NCBI GenBank assembly: GCA_946811695.1
Contig: OX328125.1
Coordinates: 39,382,336-39,446,335 of the forward strand
Source of the DNA: Gonocerus acuteangulatus
Lineage: Eukaryota > Arthropoda > Insecta > Hemiptera > Coreidae
Direction: 5' to 3'
DNA length: 64,000 nt
The translations under genes were made by a program, and so were the position numbers. Below the pieces are notes generated by a model. The model was not told where the DNA came from, ran no database searches, and was given only the letters and a program-made list of their open reading frames with translations. Below, in pieces: positions 1-10,822 of this stretch (its first letter is position 1; every line of letters starts with the position of its first letter).

Positions 1-279
1 AGTGCTTAGAATGCTTAATGACTTCAGCATCATTTGAGATATGCCTTAACAACGTTTTTTCATATACTGAGTTTATATAATGTGCATTCATTGTTACAGA
101 TTATATGATACTTTTAATTTTATTGAATTAGTTCTGCTTGTTTTGAATAAAATGTATGCCAAAAGAAACATTTATATGTAAATTATTTATCTGTGATATG
201 TAAAATAACTTTGAGATTGAGGTTAATAAATTATTTTATTCTATAACATGTTTTCTAACAATACACTTTTCTTCTTCAG

Positions 280-468
280 GGTGTACGTGAAATGACTGGC
301 TTCTGTGAAGCTGTTCTTTCATGGCTTCCGTCTGTAAGGAAAGCTGCAGAATCTGTCCCTGTAATGACCTGGGAATCTTTCATCGATGAAGCTAGGCTTC
401 AAGTTAATCCTCTCGCTGGATATGACCATTTCCATCTTCTTCTCAGTCAACTACAACAAATGGGAGAG
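280..468 (+). CDS. DAPK1: DAPK1-like exon (COR-like region, part 1)
   Basis: This is a phase 0-0 exon of 63 codons with acceptor TTCTTCAG before 280 and donor GTAAAG at 469. It encodes GVREMTGFCEAVLSWLPS onward, ending QLQQMGE, in the region between the ROC GTPase and the death domain. The reading runs past the donor to a stop at 505-507, which is intronic. Confidence 0.8.
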
Positions 469-3400
469 GTAAAGAACCTACTGAAGAAAGATTATTCTAT
501 GAAATAAATAATAAAAATATTATTTTTCTAGAATTTGTAGTGACTTGATGTGAAAATGGATAATGTTGAGTTTCATAAATTTTATTAGCTTTTATTTAAT
601 TAATTCTTAACCCTCTGCCATTACACTCTTTATTTCTTGAAATGGCCATACCGTCCTTTGCTGACCTGGGATCACAAAATGACCCCAACGTCTTCTTCGT
701 CTGAGTCTGACTTAATAAACATTCCACTTTTAATGCATCATAGGCGCACCTGATTTACTACTAGCCCTTTGTCAGTACAGTACACCCGTGTGGGGACAGA
801 AGTATTGTTTCAGTTGCAAACTGGTTTCAGACGCAACTGGTTTGCAACGGGAGTTGCAGAACAGTCGCACTGTGTGCGCTGGGCCTGAATTGACTAAATT
901 ATGTCCATTGACAATAAATATTTAGTTAGGAATTTATTTAGAAATTTCGAATTCTGTTACCATTGTTTAATATTTTTGAGTAGTCATTCTAGAGTCATCG
1001 TGTCTTCACTTTTAAAATTAATGTAACTATCCTCTTTAACATATCGTCCCTGCCATGTCAAACTAACGAATATGCAATATCGGAGTAAAATAGGAACGAA
1101 CATATTTTATCCATTGACAAAATAATATATTCAAAAATGGTCTTATTCGATACTTTATTTAAGGCATTAAAGGCTATTCTAAAGGGGTTAGAGTTGCAAC
1201 AATTTGCGACAAGCCGTATCACCCGCAATCCAAGAGCTAAGTCCCGAATCTAAAAACAAGATTTTGCATATTCGATAGTTTGACATGGCAGGGACGATAT
1301 GATGTACATTTTATACAGTTTTATTAATTGTTTTAAATGTATGTAAAATTGTGAGTTTATAGATATCACGGTAATCCGTTTAAGTTATAAATAATTTGAA
1401 GTTAAAACTTATGGCTTTCCCTTTTTTTTTTTTTTTTTAAATTTTTGTTTGTTTGTTATTAATTATTTATTTGAAATCTGTTCAAATTATAGAGTGTACA
1501 ATGATGAAGTATGTTGATACAGATATGATTTGTACATATTTCTCTTTTTATGTGAAATTGTTTTCTTTTTAATGAGCACGAAAAAGTCACGAAATTTGCT
1601 TTGATGAAAGTAGTAGACACCCCATGTCTTAGCTTGCCAGAAGACCAGTAGGACGGGCAATGAATAAAACAACAAGACTAAATTAAAAACTTGTTTATGC
1701 CTGATCCCTGTATAGCATATGACAACAAAGAGTTAAACATCATTTTATTAACAATGAGAAGCAATAAAGTCCAAAATGGTTTTGATGACTTAGCCCCGAT
1801 TTGCCTAAAAATAAAAATAAAACTATTAGATTTTCACTTTTTTGTTTCTCATTGTGAACAATTAATTTTCATCATCCAGTAATTTATACAAATATTTAAT
1901 AATTTTCCTTTAAAATTGGTCCTTAATTATATGATCAGTTGATTGTTTTCTAAAAGTTAATGATAAAATAAACACTTTTATTCTATTGATATACATATAT
2001 CATACATGTCTTTGTGATAGTTTCTTTCAACCACAAAAAAAAAAGGGAAGCCATCACCTGCATTTTTAGAAAAGGGTGGTAACCTAAAGATAACTGTGTC
2101 AAAAATAGTTTGGTTTTTTTAAATGGATGTTGAAGTTAAAATAAATAAATAAATATTTATGTAAGTATTTTACATTGTCTGTTTTGCCATTGGCATAAAA
2201 AAAAAAAAAAATCTATTACAAACTGAATTTATTGGGTTGCCTGGATAGCTCGTAGTCTGACTTTTTTCTTTGAAGAACTGATAATTTTGATGGTTCCAAT
2301 TAATTTTGATATCTGTTCAAAATTGTTTGTTTGTTTGTTTACTTATGCTTAAGGGCAAAAAACTGCGAGGTCATCAGGTTCAAAATTGTATTTCCTCACA
2401 TATATATTTTTGTATCAACAATGTGATATTAATTTCAACTATTACTTAAACATTACAATATATAAATCATTTTCATGCTTACTTATACATATTCTCTTAA
2501 GAATAATGAAATTATTTCTTTCATTTAACATTTTTGAATTTTTTATTTTATGACAATTAAAATGAAATGTGTGTGTGTGTATGCGTGTGCACGCGCGTGT
2601 GTGTGTGTGTGTATACACACACACACACACACAGACAGATACATAGATACTGATTCATTCATACATACACATTTCATAATTACAAAATGATTATATCAAT
2701 CAAAAATTATAAAGTTTTTAATTATATGGTTTTGATTGAAACAAACTGCTGTTTTGCACTCTTCTTCTAGAATTACATATTTAAATTGTTTTTAATTTAC
2801 AGATTATACTAGTTGGTGACCTAATAGTTCTTAGCCCAAGTTGGTTATGTAGTCAAGTTTTGGGTCAGCTGTTATCGGTGAGCTTTATCACACATGCCCG
2901 GATCACAGGTTGTTATACTGTTGAAGATTTTCAATTCGCCTTTCCTGAAGCTGACTCAATGGCAATGCTTGAGGTCCTAGAGGCTTTACAATTATGCATC
3001 CAGGTTATTATTTTTTCATTTAACGTTCATGTTTACAATTTGTTAGTACTTATAGTTTTCCTTCTTAAATACATCTTCCCTGAAGAAATTCAGTGAATGA
3101 TTGCCAATTCCTTTCCCTTACGTTTTTGAGATAATCTTGGTTTGCTATAATGAAGAGTACAAAAGTATTTTCCATTCAAATGTAATGCAAATTTGTCCCA
3201 TCATACAATTATTTGTCTATTAATTTATTATTTTCTTTTAGTGTGAAAATGATGGAGACGTTGAGTACGAGTTTCCTTGTTACAATTTAGTTGAACGACT
3301 AGAAGGCCTATGGGACGTAGCAGACCTGAGATATTCTGAAGGTGCATACGGAGGTGTGAGGCTGAAAACAGAAGAAAACACGACACATCTCCTTCACGCT

Positions 3401-3640
3401 ATTTTCCCAAGACTTCAGGTGAATAATGAATTTCTTAAAAACATTAAGATTTGCGTTTTTAGCGCGGTTCCTCCCTCCCTTCATACGGAGGAACCCCACT
3501 TATAAGGTTGATCTCATGAAACAATCCGGAAGTGCCGACTAGAAAATTTCGCGTTTCAGAACCCCTAGAGACCTAAAATAACGGTGGTTCAAATTTGTGT
3601 AGATGCCTTCTTGATTTAGATTAAGGATTTTTGTCAAGTT

Positions 3641-3717
<77 letters not shown>

Positions 3718-4261
3718 GATATCCCAACAATCATTAAGAATTATCTTATTACTTCTTAGTAATATAAAATGATAACTTGACAAAAATCCTTAATCTAAAT
3801 CAAGAAGGCATCTTCACCCGGGAGATCGTCAGTTATTTTTTCTCAGACAGTCAGTTTGCTACGTACTCTCTGGCCAGCAGGTTGAAGTTTTGGTGTTTTG
3901 AAGGATTTTAAAAGAAAATAAATCAAGAAGAGTTTATTTGGTTATCAGGTAATTTATGTTATACAGTATACCTTTTATATGGCGGCGCTAATGACCTAGA
4001 TGTAGATGCGCTGAAAAAAAAAAAAAATATATATACCTTTTATATTATTTTGACGTAATAAGATTAATATAGCTAGACGTGTTTTATATTTCAAGCTAAC
4101 TAATTTGTATAAGAACCCAACACGACCCTTTTTAATAATAAAATAAAAAATTTCTTTATATTTCCATACAAAATTAAATTATTAATAAAATTCAATTTCA
4201 AATCTAATTATACTTCGACATACAAATTAAAATATTAAAATTAAATTAATTTTTATTTTAT

Positions 4262-4333
<72 letters not shown>

Positions 4334-7300
4334 CTGTTCGCGGATTTCCGGCGTCCCTAATGGTCCGATTTTGATGAAATTTGGTACAAAAATCCGTCGT
4401 CCAATTTGAAAGGTCAAGTTCTTTAACCAGCAAAATCAGCCCACTGGAAGATGGTGTTTGGGGCGAAATTCGCGCAAAAGAAATCGTAACGCTTACGTTT
4501 TTGAGTTCATATGCTTGTAAGTACTCGTTTTATAGGCTTCTTGGGCTAGTAAAACGAATGAACCCATTTTTAAGGCGATAACTTTAAACGATCCTCAGAA
4601 AATTGGAAAAAAAGGTTGTTAAATCAAGTTTTTGGTTTTGTTACTTAGAATCATGGGATTCAGTTAAAACATTTTTTGCATGTTTGAATTTCATCAAAAC
4701 TAACATGTTAAACTTTTGGTTACGTTTGGAGTTAAGGAAGGATTAGAATAAAATATTTTATGAACAGACATGAAAAGTTTTGGGAACTTCATATAATTTC
4801 ATTAATATCTCGAACATGGTTGGGAAATCATGATAAGTGGATAGATATTATTTGAAAGCTTTATAAATTCTCTACAAAAAATATTCTTAAACAATTTTTG
4901 ATTTGGTGATGTCAATCGGAGAAATAAGTGCTTAAACTTTGAAGTAATTGATTTCGTTTATTCGAACGGTTCTTTTTGTCTTTTTATTCCTTGTTATTTT
5001 TTAATTGCTTATAGTTGGATAATGTATTTAACAATAAAACAGATTAGGTAAAATAAGAAAAACAATTCATTGTTAGAAATATAGCTTGCCAAGAGAAAGA
5101 GATTCTAAGACGTCTTTTGAATATTTTTAATTGCCTTCATGCTGTTGGTTTTTTTTATTTTATTTTTTAATTGATTTTATTTGTAGAATTATTAATATTG
5201 TAAAAGAACGCAGGAATATGTGAAAAAATTTTATATTTTCCAATTCATTGAAACGTATGAAATGAAGTATCGGTAGAAGAGGATTCTAGGGTCTGGCGGA
5301 CCCGACCAGGTAAAGCCATAAAACCCTTTGAACAAAGGCCGAGGAAAATATTATCTGTTACTATTCTAAGCTTTTCAAATGACAATAGGGATATGAAGAG
5401 GAATCACGCTAAGATGATGAAGTTCCTACGAGTCGGACTTTTAATATTTATTGTTTAGGAAATGGTGTTTCACAAAGCCTTAAGGAACTACTTGAAGTAA
5501 TTTAGTTTCCTTTCAAGATATTTGTCCTTGCTTTGTAATATTAATTATGCAGATTATATTTATGAAGTCAGTCATTTTTTCCCCATTGTTTCTCTCAAGT
5601 CTTTACAAACTTGTGTGCTTGAATACTAATAAGAAGTAGCCTACCATACATACCTATAAAGTATACTTGTAGTTGTAGGTGCTTACTTAAAAGCATTACT
5701 AAGTTTTCTTCAAATGTGCAAGGATCATAACAAAAATAAATACAAAATTAAAAATAACATGCATGGTCGTATAAGTTTCTCTCTTGAAAAAATATTTTTA
5801 AAGAAAGAAATGTAAGAAAGTACATACTTATCATACATATTTTTTGCAAACCTTAACCTAGCCATAGTTTAATTCAAACTTTTTTTTTTTTTGCACTAAA
5901 GAATTCATTTTTGTACCACGTCAAAATTGAATTCAATTTCTTAACCCTTTGAAGTTATTTGTCCATTTCTCTCTGGTAATTGTAAACATATTTAAAAATA
6001 GAAAGAAAAACCTTTGTATGAAAGGATTACATTTATTGCCTTGGAAATTTTTATTCATTTGGCACTTTCTGAGCAGTATGGGGTTGACAGTTTCGCTCTT
6101 GGAAGGAAAGCAAAATGTATTAACGCAACCTCAGATAACCTTGCAGTCATGTCACTAACAACACAGATATGAAAAAAAACTAAGTTTTAGTCAGAGACAT
6201 AGAATAATTTTGGTAAATTTTACGTTTTTTTGGTAAGCTGAATCCAAAAAGTAAATTCCTTTTCCCTTTATCAAGTTTCCAATTTGTTTTTGCTGGTCAC
6301 AGAGAATTTACATTAAACAATCCAAAATGGTCATGAAAAATTCAATATTTTATAATAATTAATTGCATGATATATTTGATACCACTTACTCTTTTTTATC
6401 TGGAAAATTTTTCTTTTCTTTGATGTTCTTTGAACATGCTTCCGCTTTCAATATTCTCTATCCCACATGGGCATCCAACAGAAATCAGTAATAAAATGTT
6501 GATTTCCCATCTTAGTTTGTATCATCTCTCGATATCACAAACATCTGTATGAAATCTTTCACCCTGATTTTTATTATAGGGTTCTAAATTTTCAGGAAAA
6601 CAGTCTAAGTTGGCTGTTATTTAAGTTATGTCTCTCTGTTTACAAAACGAGCTCTTAGTACCTAGTTATGTGCTGCTATTATCTCGCTCCACGGTACATT
6701 TGTTGTTCTTAAAAACGTGGCAAGAGAAAAAATATTGCTCATTTCTTTCTTTCTTTCTTTATTTTTTTTTAAATGTAATTCATTTTTATTTATTTATTTA
6801 AATTTTAACTTTCATTATAATTAACTCAGAATTTTTAGGACGGGTTATCAATTGGTTACCACCCTTTTCTATCCAGGATAGGGTTGGTGCCTTTTCTTTT
6901 TTCCAAAGAAAAGCCACCACCCCTAGTGGGAATCGAACCCACGATCTTTGGCAAGGAGTATTAAGTGCTCACGCCTTAACACTCACGGCCTCCGTAATTC
7001 ATTTACTGAAAAATTATATAATGAATTATTTGTTTGCAGATTGAATTGCGTAGAACTGTTGTCGGATACTATGATTGGCAAAGTGATCTATACCAATGGA
7101 TGTGTGGGTCTAAGCTGTGTCTTGGAGCAATGGAAAGCCTGCTGAGCTTGGAATCGGATGGAGAAGGGAATGAAGCTATTGAAATAAAAGTTCGGGGTCC
7201 TCCTGGAACAGGCAGAAACTGTTTCCTTTTTCTAGAAGAGCTTCTGGGAATAGTCGATATGGTATTCAAGTCTTTCTACTCTATGACATGTATTATTATT

Positions 7301-7339
7301 ATGTATTTAATTTTTGTTTTCCATTATTCTTTAATAATA

Positions 7340-7387
<48 letters not shown>

Positions 7388-7548
7388 ATTCAGCTTAAAT
7401 TGGGAGCATTGTTTCTTAAAACAAAGGTTCATTTGAAAAATATATACACTTACAACGCAGAAATGTCTATATGCACATTCTGAAAGGGTTATAAAACCAC
7501 TGTTCAGGATGGCAAGTTAATCAACCAAAGGAGCTTGGTGGGTTAACA

Positions 7549-7600
<52 letters not shown>

Positions 7601-9122
7601 AAGTCAATGATATTACATACTGTCATGTGTATTGTATAGTTGCCATGTTGTATCAGAAACAAACATGGAGCTCTGAACTGTCTATACACCATTGCAGTAC
7701 TTCTCAACTGCATGATCATGAGAGGTGAACTGATATCAATATCCTCTATTTTCTTGTGAATTAATTTAAGATATTGAGTAGGTGCAGCAGTTGTAGACAC
7801 TTTTTTAATGGCTGTTATACTATTCCTGTTATTTTTTATTTTATTATTTGCTTAAGCATTAATTATTAGTTCCACTTTTGTTAGTTTTTTTTTTTATACT
7901 ATGATTTTTAATATTTTCAGGTATTAATGGATGTGGTGCCTGGTTTAGTTGTAGAGAAACACTACTTAAGTACCTATGATTTGAAAACTCATGCTTCCCC
8001 ATTACATTGTTATTCACCTGATGTTGTGATGATGGCTTCTTTGGAAGAGTCTGGCCTAGACAGTGTTCTAAGCAACCCTTTAGCCAATGTATCGGAATCT
8101 GTGCTTCAACTTCTGTCTTTTGGTTCAGATGAGGTAAGGATCATTACAAAATAGTTCATAAAGACTCTGAACGCTTGGAAAGAATTATTATAATTGTACA
8201 ATATGATCACTTCATAGTTCCCCTCTATCAGTTAAAAATTTAATCCAGTTAGTTCCAAAAGTATCAAGACCTTTATAAATTATCTTAGATTCATAAGCGG
8301 GAGATGGTGGGTTCGACCCCCATCGACGGCAGAAATTTTCTCATCTCAGGGCTCATTGAGAAAATTTCTCGCTGCACCCTGGATGTCGGCGCTAATGGCC
8401 CAGACTTGTCGATGCGCCATTATAAATAAAATATTTGTTGTTTGGACTATTTAGTGTCAGCTTACAACATTGCACATGTTTGACGTTGTTATTTTAATAA
8501 AATTTTATGTGGAAAATATTTTAAATATAATTTATAACATAATTTCAGGAAGTAAGGAAGCTTATAGAAAAAGTAGACGTCGGATCTCTTAGCACATTGA
8601 CAAAACAGCGGCTGTGCAGACTCCTTGACCCAACTGACCCTCAAGGCCGAGATTGGTGTCTTTTAGCTGTCGGCCTTGGACTTACTCATAGAATCTCCAC
8701 TATTGAATCAGCACCGAATTCTCGGACAGCAGCTCTCCTCTCTGAATACGCCAAAGTTCCTGGAAATACAGTTGGTATGTAAAATATTTTGTTATTTACA
8801 CTTTACTAAGATGAAGTTCATAAGGCCTCTTAACAGCGCACTTCATTTGCTTCCTGCCAGAGTAACATTTTTTATTTTATGTTAAAATAAAACTTATTTT
8901 TGTTCTAAATAAAATTGTTTAAATTTTGACTGTTGAAAATGTACAATTCATCATATTTTTTTGTTTTTTTATTTAGGATTACTTATTAAAAAACTAATTG
9001 AGCTTGGAAGAAAAGACGTTGCGGATCTCCTTATGCGAACTGCACCTCTTTATAAATTGAATTCTGACCCTCTACCAGAACAAGAAACTCCTAGTGATAC
9101 ATCTCGAAACATCTCCAGGTGA
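280..9122 (+). CDS. DAPK1: Death-associated protein kinase (DAPK1-like), C-terminal 457 residues in seven exons
   Basis: DAPK1 is a calcium/calmodulin-regulated serine/threonine kinase acting in apoptosis and autophagy signalling at the cytoskeleton; its kinase, calmodulin-binding, ankyrin and ROC parts would be encoded upstream of this window. Seven exons (280-468, 2803-3003, 3242-3418, 7040-7261, 7921-8133, 8549-8774, 8977-9122) join to 458 codons with no stop until TGA at 9120-9122, and all junctions are GT-AG. The first five exons match the COR-like linker of DAPK1 (WLPSVRKAAESVP, then SPSWLCSQVLGQLLSV). Residues about 350-440 form the death domain, with the diagnostic LLDPTDPQGRDWCLLA block and ELGRKDVADLL helix; human DAPK1 has closely similar blocks and also ends in a Ser-rich tail with terminal SR. 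The family and domain order are recognised from memory. The close paralogue DAPK2/3 class lacks a death domain, so the DAPK1 type is preferred. AATAAA at 9212-9217, about 90 bp past the stop, is a likely polyadenylation signal. Confidence 0.88.
1044..1297. mobile_element. Tc1/mariner-like MITE, 254 bp, in DAPK intron
   Basis: The ends are near-perfect inverted repeats of about 40 bp (TCGTCCCTGCCATGTCAAAC at the left and its complement at the right). Each end is flanked by TA at 1042-1043 and 1298-1299, as expected for Tc1/mariner insertion. No ORF is present, so it is non-autonomous. Confidence 0.75.
2031..2160 (+). mobile_element. Decayed tRNA-SINE body (S1 family), head missing
   Basis: AAAAGGGTGGTAACCTAAAG and a 3' end running into AAATAAATAAATAAAT match the body of the tRNA-derived SINE seen complete at 29854-30072. 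The tRNA-related 5' part is absent. Confidence 0.5.
2569..2634. repeat. (TG)n/(CA)n compound microsatellite
   Basis: A run of TG dinucleotides interrupted by ATGCGTGTGCACGCG switches to TATA and then CA. It lies in the DAPK intron before the exon at 2803. The apparent Cys/Thr/His ORF here is low-complexity translation. Confidence 0.9.
2803..3003 (+). CDS. DAPK1: DAPK1-like exon (COR-like region, part 2)
   Basis: This 67-codon phase 0-0 exon follows TTTAATTTACAG and ends before GTTATT. It encodes IILVGDLIVLSPSWLCSQVL, close to the human DAPK1 block DILLVPNWLCTDVLG, and then a YTVEDFQFAFPE segment. Confidence 0.85.
3242..3418 (+). CDS. DAPK1: DAPK1-like exon (COR-like region, part 3)
   Basis: This 59-codon phase 0-0 exon follows TTTTCTTTTAG and is closed by GTGAAT. 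It encodes the stretch YEFPCYNLVERLEGLW through HAIFPRLQ and continues directly into the next exon at IELRRTVV. Confidence 0.82.
3602..3812. repeat. Perfect 44-bp inverted repeat flanking a (TA)n tract
   Basis: Positions 3602-3645 and 3769-3812 are exact reverse complements of each other (GATGCCTTCTTGATTTAGAT and onward). Between them lie about 68 bp of TA repeat and a short AT-rich spacer. The arms show no divergence, so this is either recent or kept identical by conversion. Confidence 0.9.
3981..4031 (+). mobile_element. Tail-only retroinsertion: SINE/LINE 3' hairpin plus A-tail
   Basis: Only GGCGGCGCTAATGACCTAGA, TGTAGATGCGCT and an A-run are inserted. The flanks are exact 14-bp target duplications TATACCTTTTATAT at 3967-3980 and 4032-4045. 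The same 3' segment ends the 5S-headed SINE at 24298, the tRNA-headed SINE near 8283 and, in altered form, the LINE ending near 15460. I infer an extremely 5'-truncated insertion made by the LINE machinery. Confidence 0.85.
4265..4330. repeat. (TA)n microsatellite
   Basis: This pure TA tract marks where R-family copy A resumes after its inserted block. It has a counterpart at 46180-46240 in copy C. Confidence 0.9.
6785..6995 (-). mobile_element. tRNA-derived SINE (S1 family), near full length
   Basis: Read on the minus strand it starts GGAGGCCGTGAGTGTTAAGG and carries the B-box-like GGGTTCGATTCCCAC. Its body contains AAAAGGGTGGTAACC and GGGTTATC-type signatures, and it ends in an AAATAAATAAATAAA tail. 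Other copies are at 29854 (+), 39411 (-) and 49462 (-). The RNA polymerase III box identifies a tRNA-derived head; it is a repeat and not a functional tRNA gene. Confidence 0.85.
7040..7261 (+). CDS. DAPK1: DAPK1-like exon (COR-like region, part 4)
   Basis: This 74-codon phase 0-0 exon follows TTTGTTTGCAG and ends ATG before GTATTC. It encodes IELRRTVVGYYDWQSDLYQW and a Gly/Pro-rich VRGPPGTGRNCFLFLEEL segment. The 3.6 kb intron before it carries an R-family repeat and a tRNA SINE. Confidence 0.82.
7341..7384. repeat. Poly(A) tract, 44 bp
   Basis: An uninterrupted A-run lies about 80 bp inside the intron after the exon ending at 7261. A second, similar run lies at 7551-7598. Confidence 0.95.
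7551..7598. repeat. Poly(A) tract, about 48 bp
   Basis: This is an uninterrupted A-run in the same DAPK intron, separated from the run at 7341 by about 165 bp of unique sequence. It may be the tail of an unrecognised retroelement piece. Confidence 0.9.
7921..8133 (+). CDS. DAPK1: DAPK1-like exon (pre-death-domain)
   Basis: This 71-codon phase 0-0 exon follows ATATTTTCAG and ends at GTAAGG. VVPGLVVEKHYLSTYDLKTH matches the human DAPK1 segment with TLPGLLTVKHYLSPQQLREH, which is a strong orthology signal. Confidence 0.87.
8283..8432 (+). mobile_element. tRNA-derived SINE with shared LINE-type 3' hairpin (S2 family)
   Basis: GGTGGGTTCGACCCCCATC contains a canonical RNA polymerase III B box with a tRNA-like T-arm. 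The body then has a hairpin (GAAATTTTCTC ... GAGAAAATTTC). The 3' end CGGCGCTAATGGCCCAGACT, TGTCGATGCGCC, ATTATAAATAAA is the same tail as in the 5S SINE at 24298. The A box is not obvious, so the head may be truncated. Confidence 0.75.
8549..8774 (+). CDS. DAPK1: DAPK1-like exon (death domain, part 1)
   Basis: This exon starts in phase 0 and ends after one base of a split Gly codon (donor GTATGT). It encodes EVRKLIEKVDVGSL and then the death-domain core LLDPTDPQGRDWCLLA, which aligns with LLDPPDPLGKDWCLLA in vertebrate DAPK1. Confidence 0.9.
8977..9122 (+). CDS. DAPK1: DAPK1-like terminal exon (death domain end, stop)
   Basis: The exon opens after TTTTTTATTTAG with two bases that complete the split Gly codon. 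It encodes LLIKKLIELGRKDVADLLMR, matching LMSKLRELGRRDAADFLLK of vertebrate DAPK1. It then encodes a short acidic/Ser tail ending NISR and stops with TGA. Confidence 0.88.
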
Positions 9123-10640
9123 AATTTGAATATCCTGGAAAAATGATTTTGTCCTAATCCAGGAAATATGCCATAGAATAGAAACATGTAAATAATTTAT
9201 TTATCGAGAACAATAAAGCCATAAAAAATGTTCCTGAGACCAATGACAATGGTTTTCATTCTGCATTAAGTATCCCAGATAAATGGAGTATGGCTTGTTT
9301 GAATAAGGGTAAAATAATATTATATTTATTTGCAATTTTATGTGAATGAATCATTTTGTACAGTACAACTTGAAAACCAAATGTTTATATTTATATATTT
9401 TTTTTTGTAATGAACTGCTTTAACTAATGATTATGAAATTAGTGATGGAGAGTATCTGAAAGTTAAAAAAAGGCAGTTGGCTCATATTGGGACCATTTCT
9501 AAAACCTATATATTTTTAAGAAGGATATTATGTGTTTATTTTTAATTTGTGTTTTTATGTTATTTTTTTATAAAGAATTCCTAATTTATTTTTTTAACAT
9601 ATCACAGTATTGGCTGTATTTTAATATAATCTATTTGTACGAGTAATATTTTCTATTTATGTTATAAATTATTATTAAATTTTTATTGACTGTTAATTTT
9701 AATGTATTTATACAATCTATTTAGTTTAAAAAAAGGGGTGAATTGATTATTCAACGAATTATGTTTTATTAGGAGTGGAGAAGATTTTGAGTCAATTAAA
9801 ATTAATTGCATAAAAGAAACTTGAGAGAATAAATGATTTTGTTAGAGAGGAACAGTAAAAATATATGCAAGAACTACTTGAGGGAATTTAACTAATTTTA
9901 CTTCAGCAGAATTTTGTATTTTGAAAATTGTTCAGATCTTTAGACCTTTGTGAAATACTGGAGATGGTAGCTATGTTCGAAAACTTTTGACTTAAAAAAA
10001 TAAAATAATGCAAACAAGCTCGCTTATTCATTGCCCAGTAAAAATACAAATTTAAACAAAATAACAAATGATCTGGAAAGTTTTTTTATAAATTAATTGG
10101 TCTGTCGATACAGTTTCCACATGCTCTAATATCTCTTGGAATGTCTGTAAAGAGCTATGGAATGATACTTGAAATTAGTGTAGAAACTTCCCTTTTAACT
10201 AATTAACTACAAAACTCATTATGAAATTAATTACTTCAACTTGTGATAGAAAATTATTTAAGCCCATTAGGTACAGACATTTATACAATATATATTATAA
10301 ATAATCCTTCCTCTAGCAAAATCCATGAAGGTAAATACAAAAGTTATCATGTTTTTAATGAGAAAATATTTATTTATTTATAAAAAAAATAAATGGGATA
10401 TCAAGGTAGACTCATCTTCTCTATTATATTGTAAGAAAAATCGAAAAGAAACTGATAGAATTTAGTTTTAATTGTTAGTAGCTGTTTTTATTCTCTTATT
10501 CAATACGATTAATTTTACATCAAAGTTTATAGCGACCCTAACTATCAACAATTTCTTTTATGTAGGCAGAAGGTGAATAAAATTTAAAAAATTAAAATTG
10601 ACAAGTTCATCGAATTATTACAACTGCTCTAAGTGTGAAA
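9123..10640. other. DAPK 3' UTR and AT-rich intergenic sequence
   Basis: The stretch begins as the 3' UTR, with AATAAA at 9212-9217. Beyond that I see no open coding exon, RNA gene or recognisable element. Confidence 0.5.
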
Positions 10641-10644
10641 ATAT

Positions 10645-10675
10645 GCGAATCTTTAGATTCTTCTTCAAGGGGCCT
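10645..10675 (-). ncRNA. Hammerhead-like motif, left arm (degraded)
   Basis: Read on the minus strand it is CTTGAAGA, A, stem II GAATC / TAAA / GATTC (10647-10660), after which GAAAC is lost. Compared with the right arm, one stem II base pair has changed from C-G to A-T on both sides, so pairing is preserved. Confidence 0.35.
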
Positions 10676-10779
10676 GAAAATAAATACACCCTAAAATAAC
10701 GTAGGCAATAGTTCCACCTGTTACGTGACCCTTGTACTTCAAGGTTTTCCTATGTTATTTTAGGCTGTATTTATTTTCA

Positions 10780-10822
10780 GGCTCCTTGAAGAGGCATCTA
10801 AAGATGCGAAACATGTAGAACA
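10780..10822 (+). ncRNA. Hammerhead-ribozyme-like motif, right arm
   Basis: The motif reads GCTC, CTTGAAGA, G, stem II GCATC / TAAA / GATGC (10794-10807), GAAAC at 10808-10812, then ATGTA, giving the self-complementary ACATGT as a putative stem III. Compared with a classical hammerhead it has one extra T in the CTGANGA core and a bulged G before stem II. Catalytic activity is therefore doubtful, but the architecture is shared with the better copies at 38486 and 44933. Confidence 0.45.

Larger units (their letters stand above)
3459..5445 (+). repeat. R-family dispersed repeat, copy A, with nested insertions
   Basis: This copy begins TTTTTAGCGCGGTTCCTCCC and ends around GAGTCGGACTTTTA. Related copies lie at 37903-38205 (+) and 44545-46410 (-). 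The shared landmarks are AACCCCTAGAGACC, a (TA)n tract, TTTGTCTGTTCGCGG, GATGAAATTTGGTACAAAAA and TTTTGGGAACTTC. A block of about 660 bp (roughly 3600-4264) with its own inverted repeat interrupts the (TA)n tract relative to the other copies. No transposase is visible and the class is unknown. Confidence 0.7.
10645..10822. mobile_element. Inverted-repeat element with a hammerhead-like motif in each arm
   Basis: The left arm (10645-10712) and right arm (about 10748-10807) are reverse complements over the segments TTATTTTCAGG, CTTGAAGA and GTATTTATTTTCAGGC, with a ~35 bp spacer. Each arm carries the (C)TTGAAGA, stem, loop TAAA, stem pattern. No ORF is present. It is inferred to be a non-autonomous element of the same family as those at 38276, 44650 and 57300. 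Confidence 0.6.

Noticed and set aside
605..890. Possible piggyBac-like end TTAACCCTCTGCC
   Set aside because: No matching inverted end with TTAA could be found downstream.
3539..3730. ORFs rich in Tyr-Ile repeats (also near 4227, 39597, 44690, 46052)
   Set aside because: They are translations of (TA)n tracts and not genes.
5940..6180. TTAACCCTTTGAAG as a piggyBac-like end
   Set aside because: No partner end; the 69-codon ORF here has no family resemblance.
8283..8350. Possible tRNA gene (GGTTCGACCCC)
   Set aside because: The B box and T-arm are tRNA-like but there is no complete cloverleaf, and a SINE tail follows.
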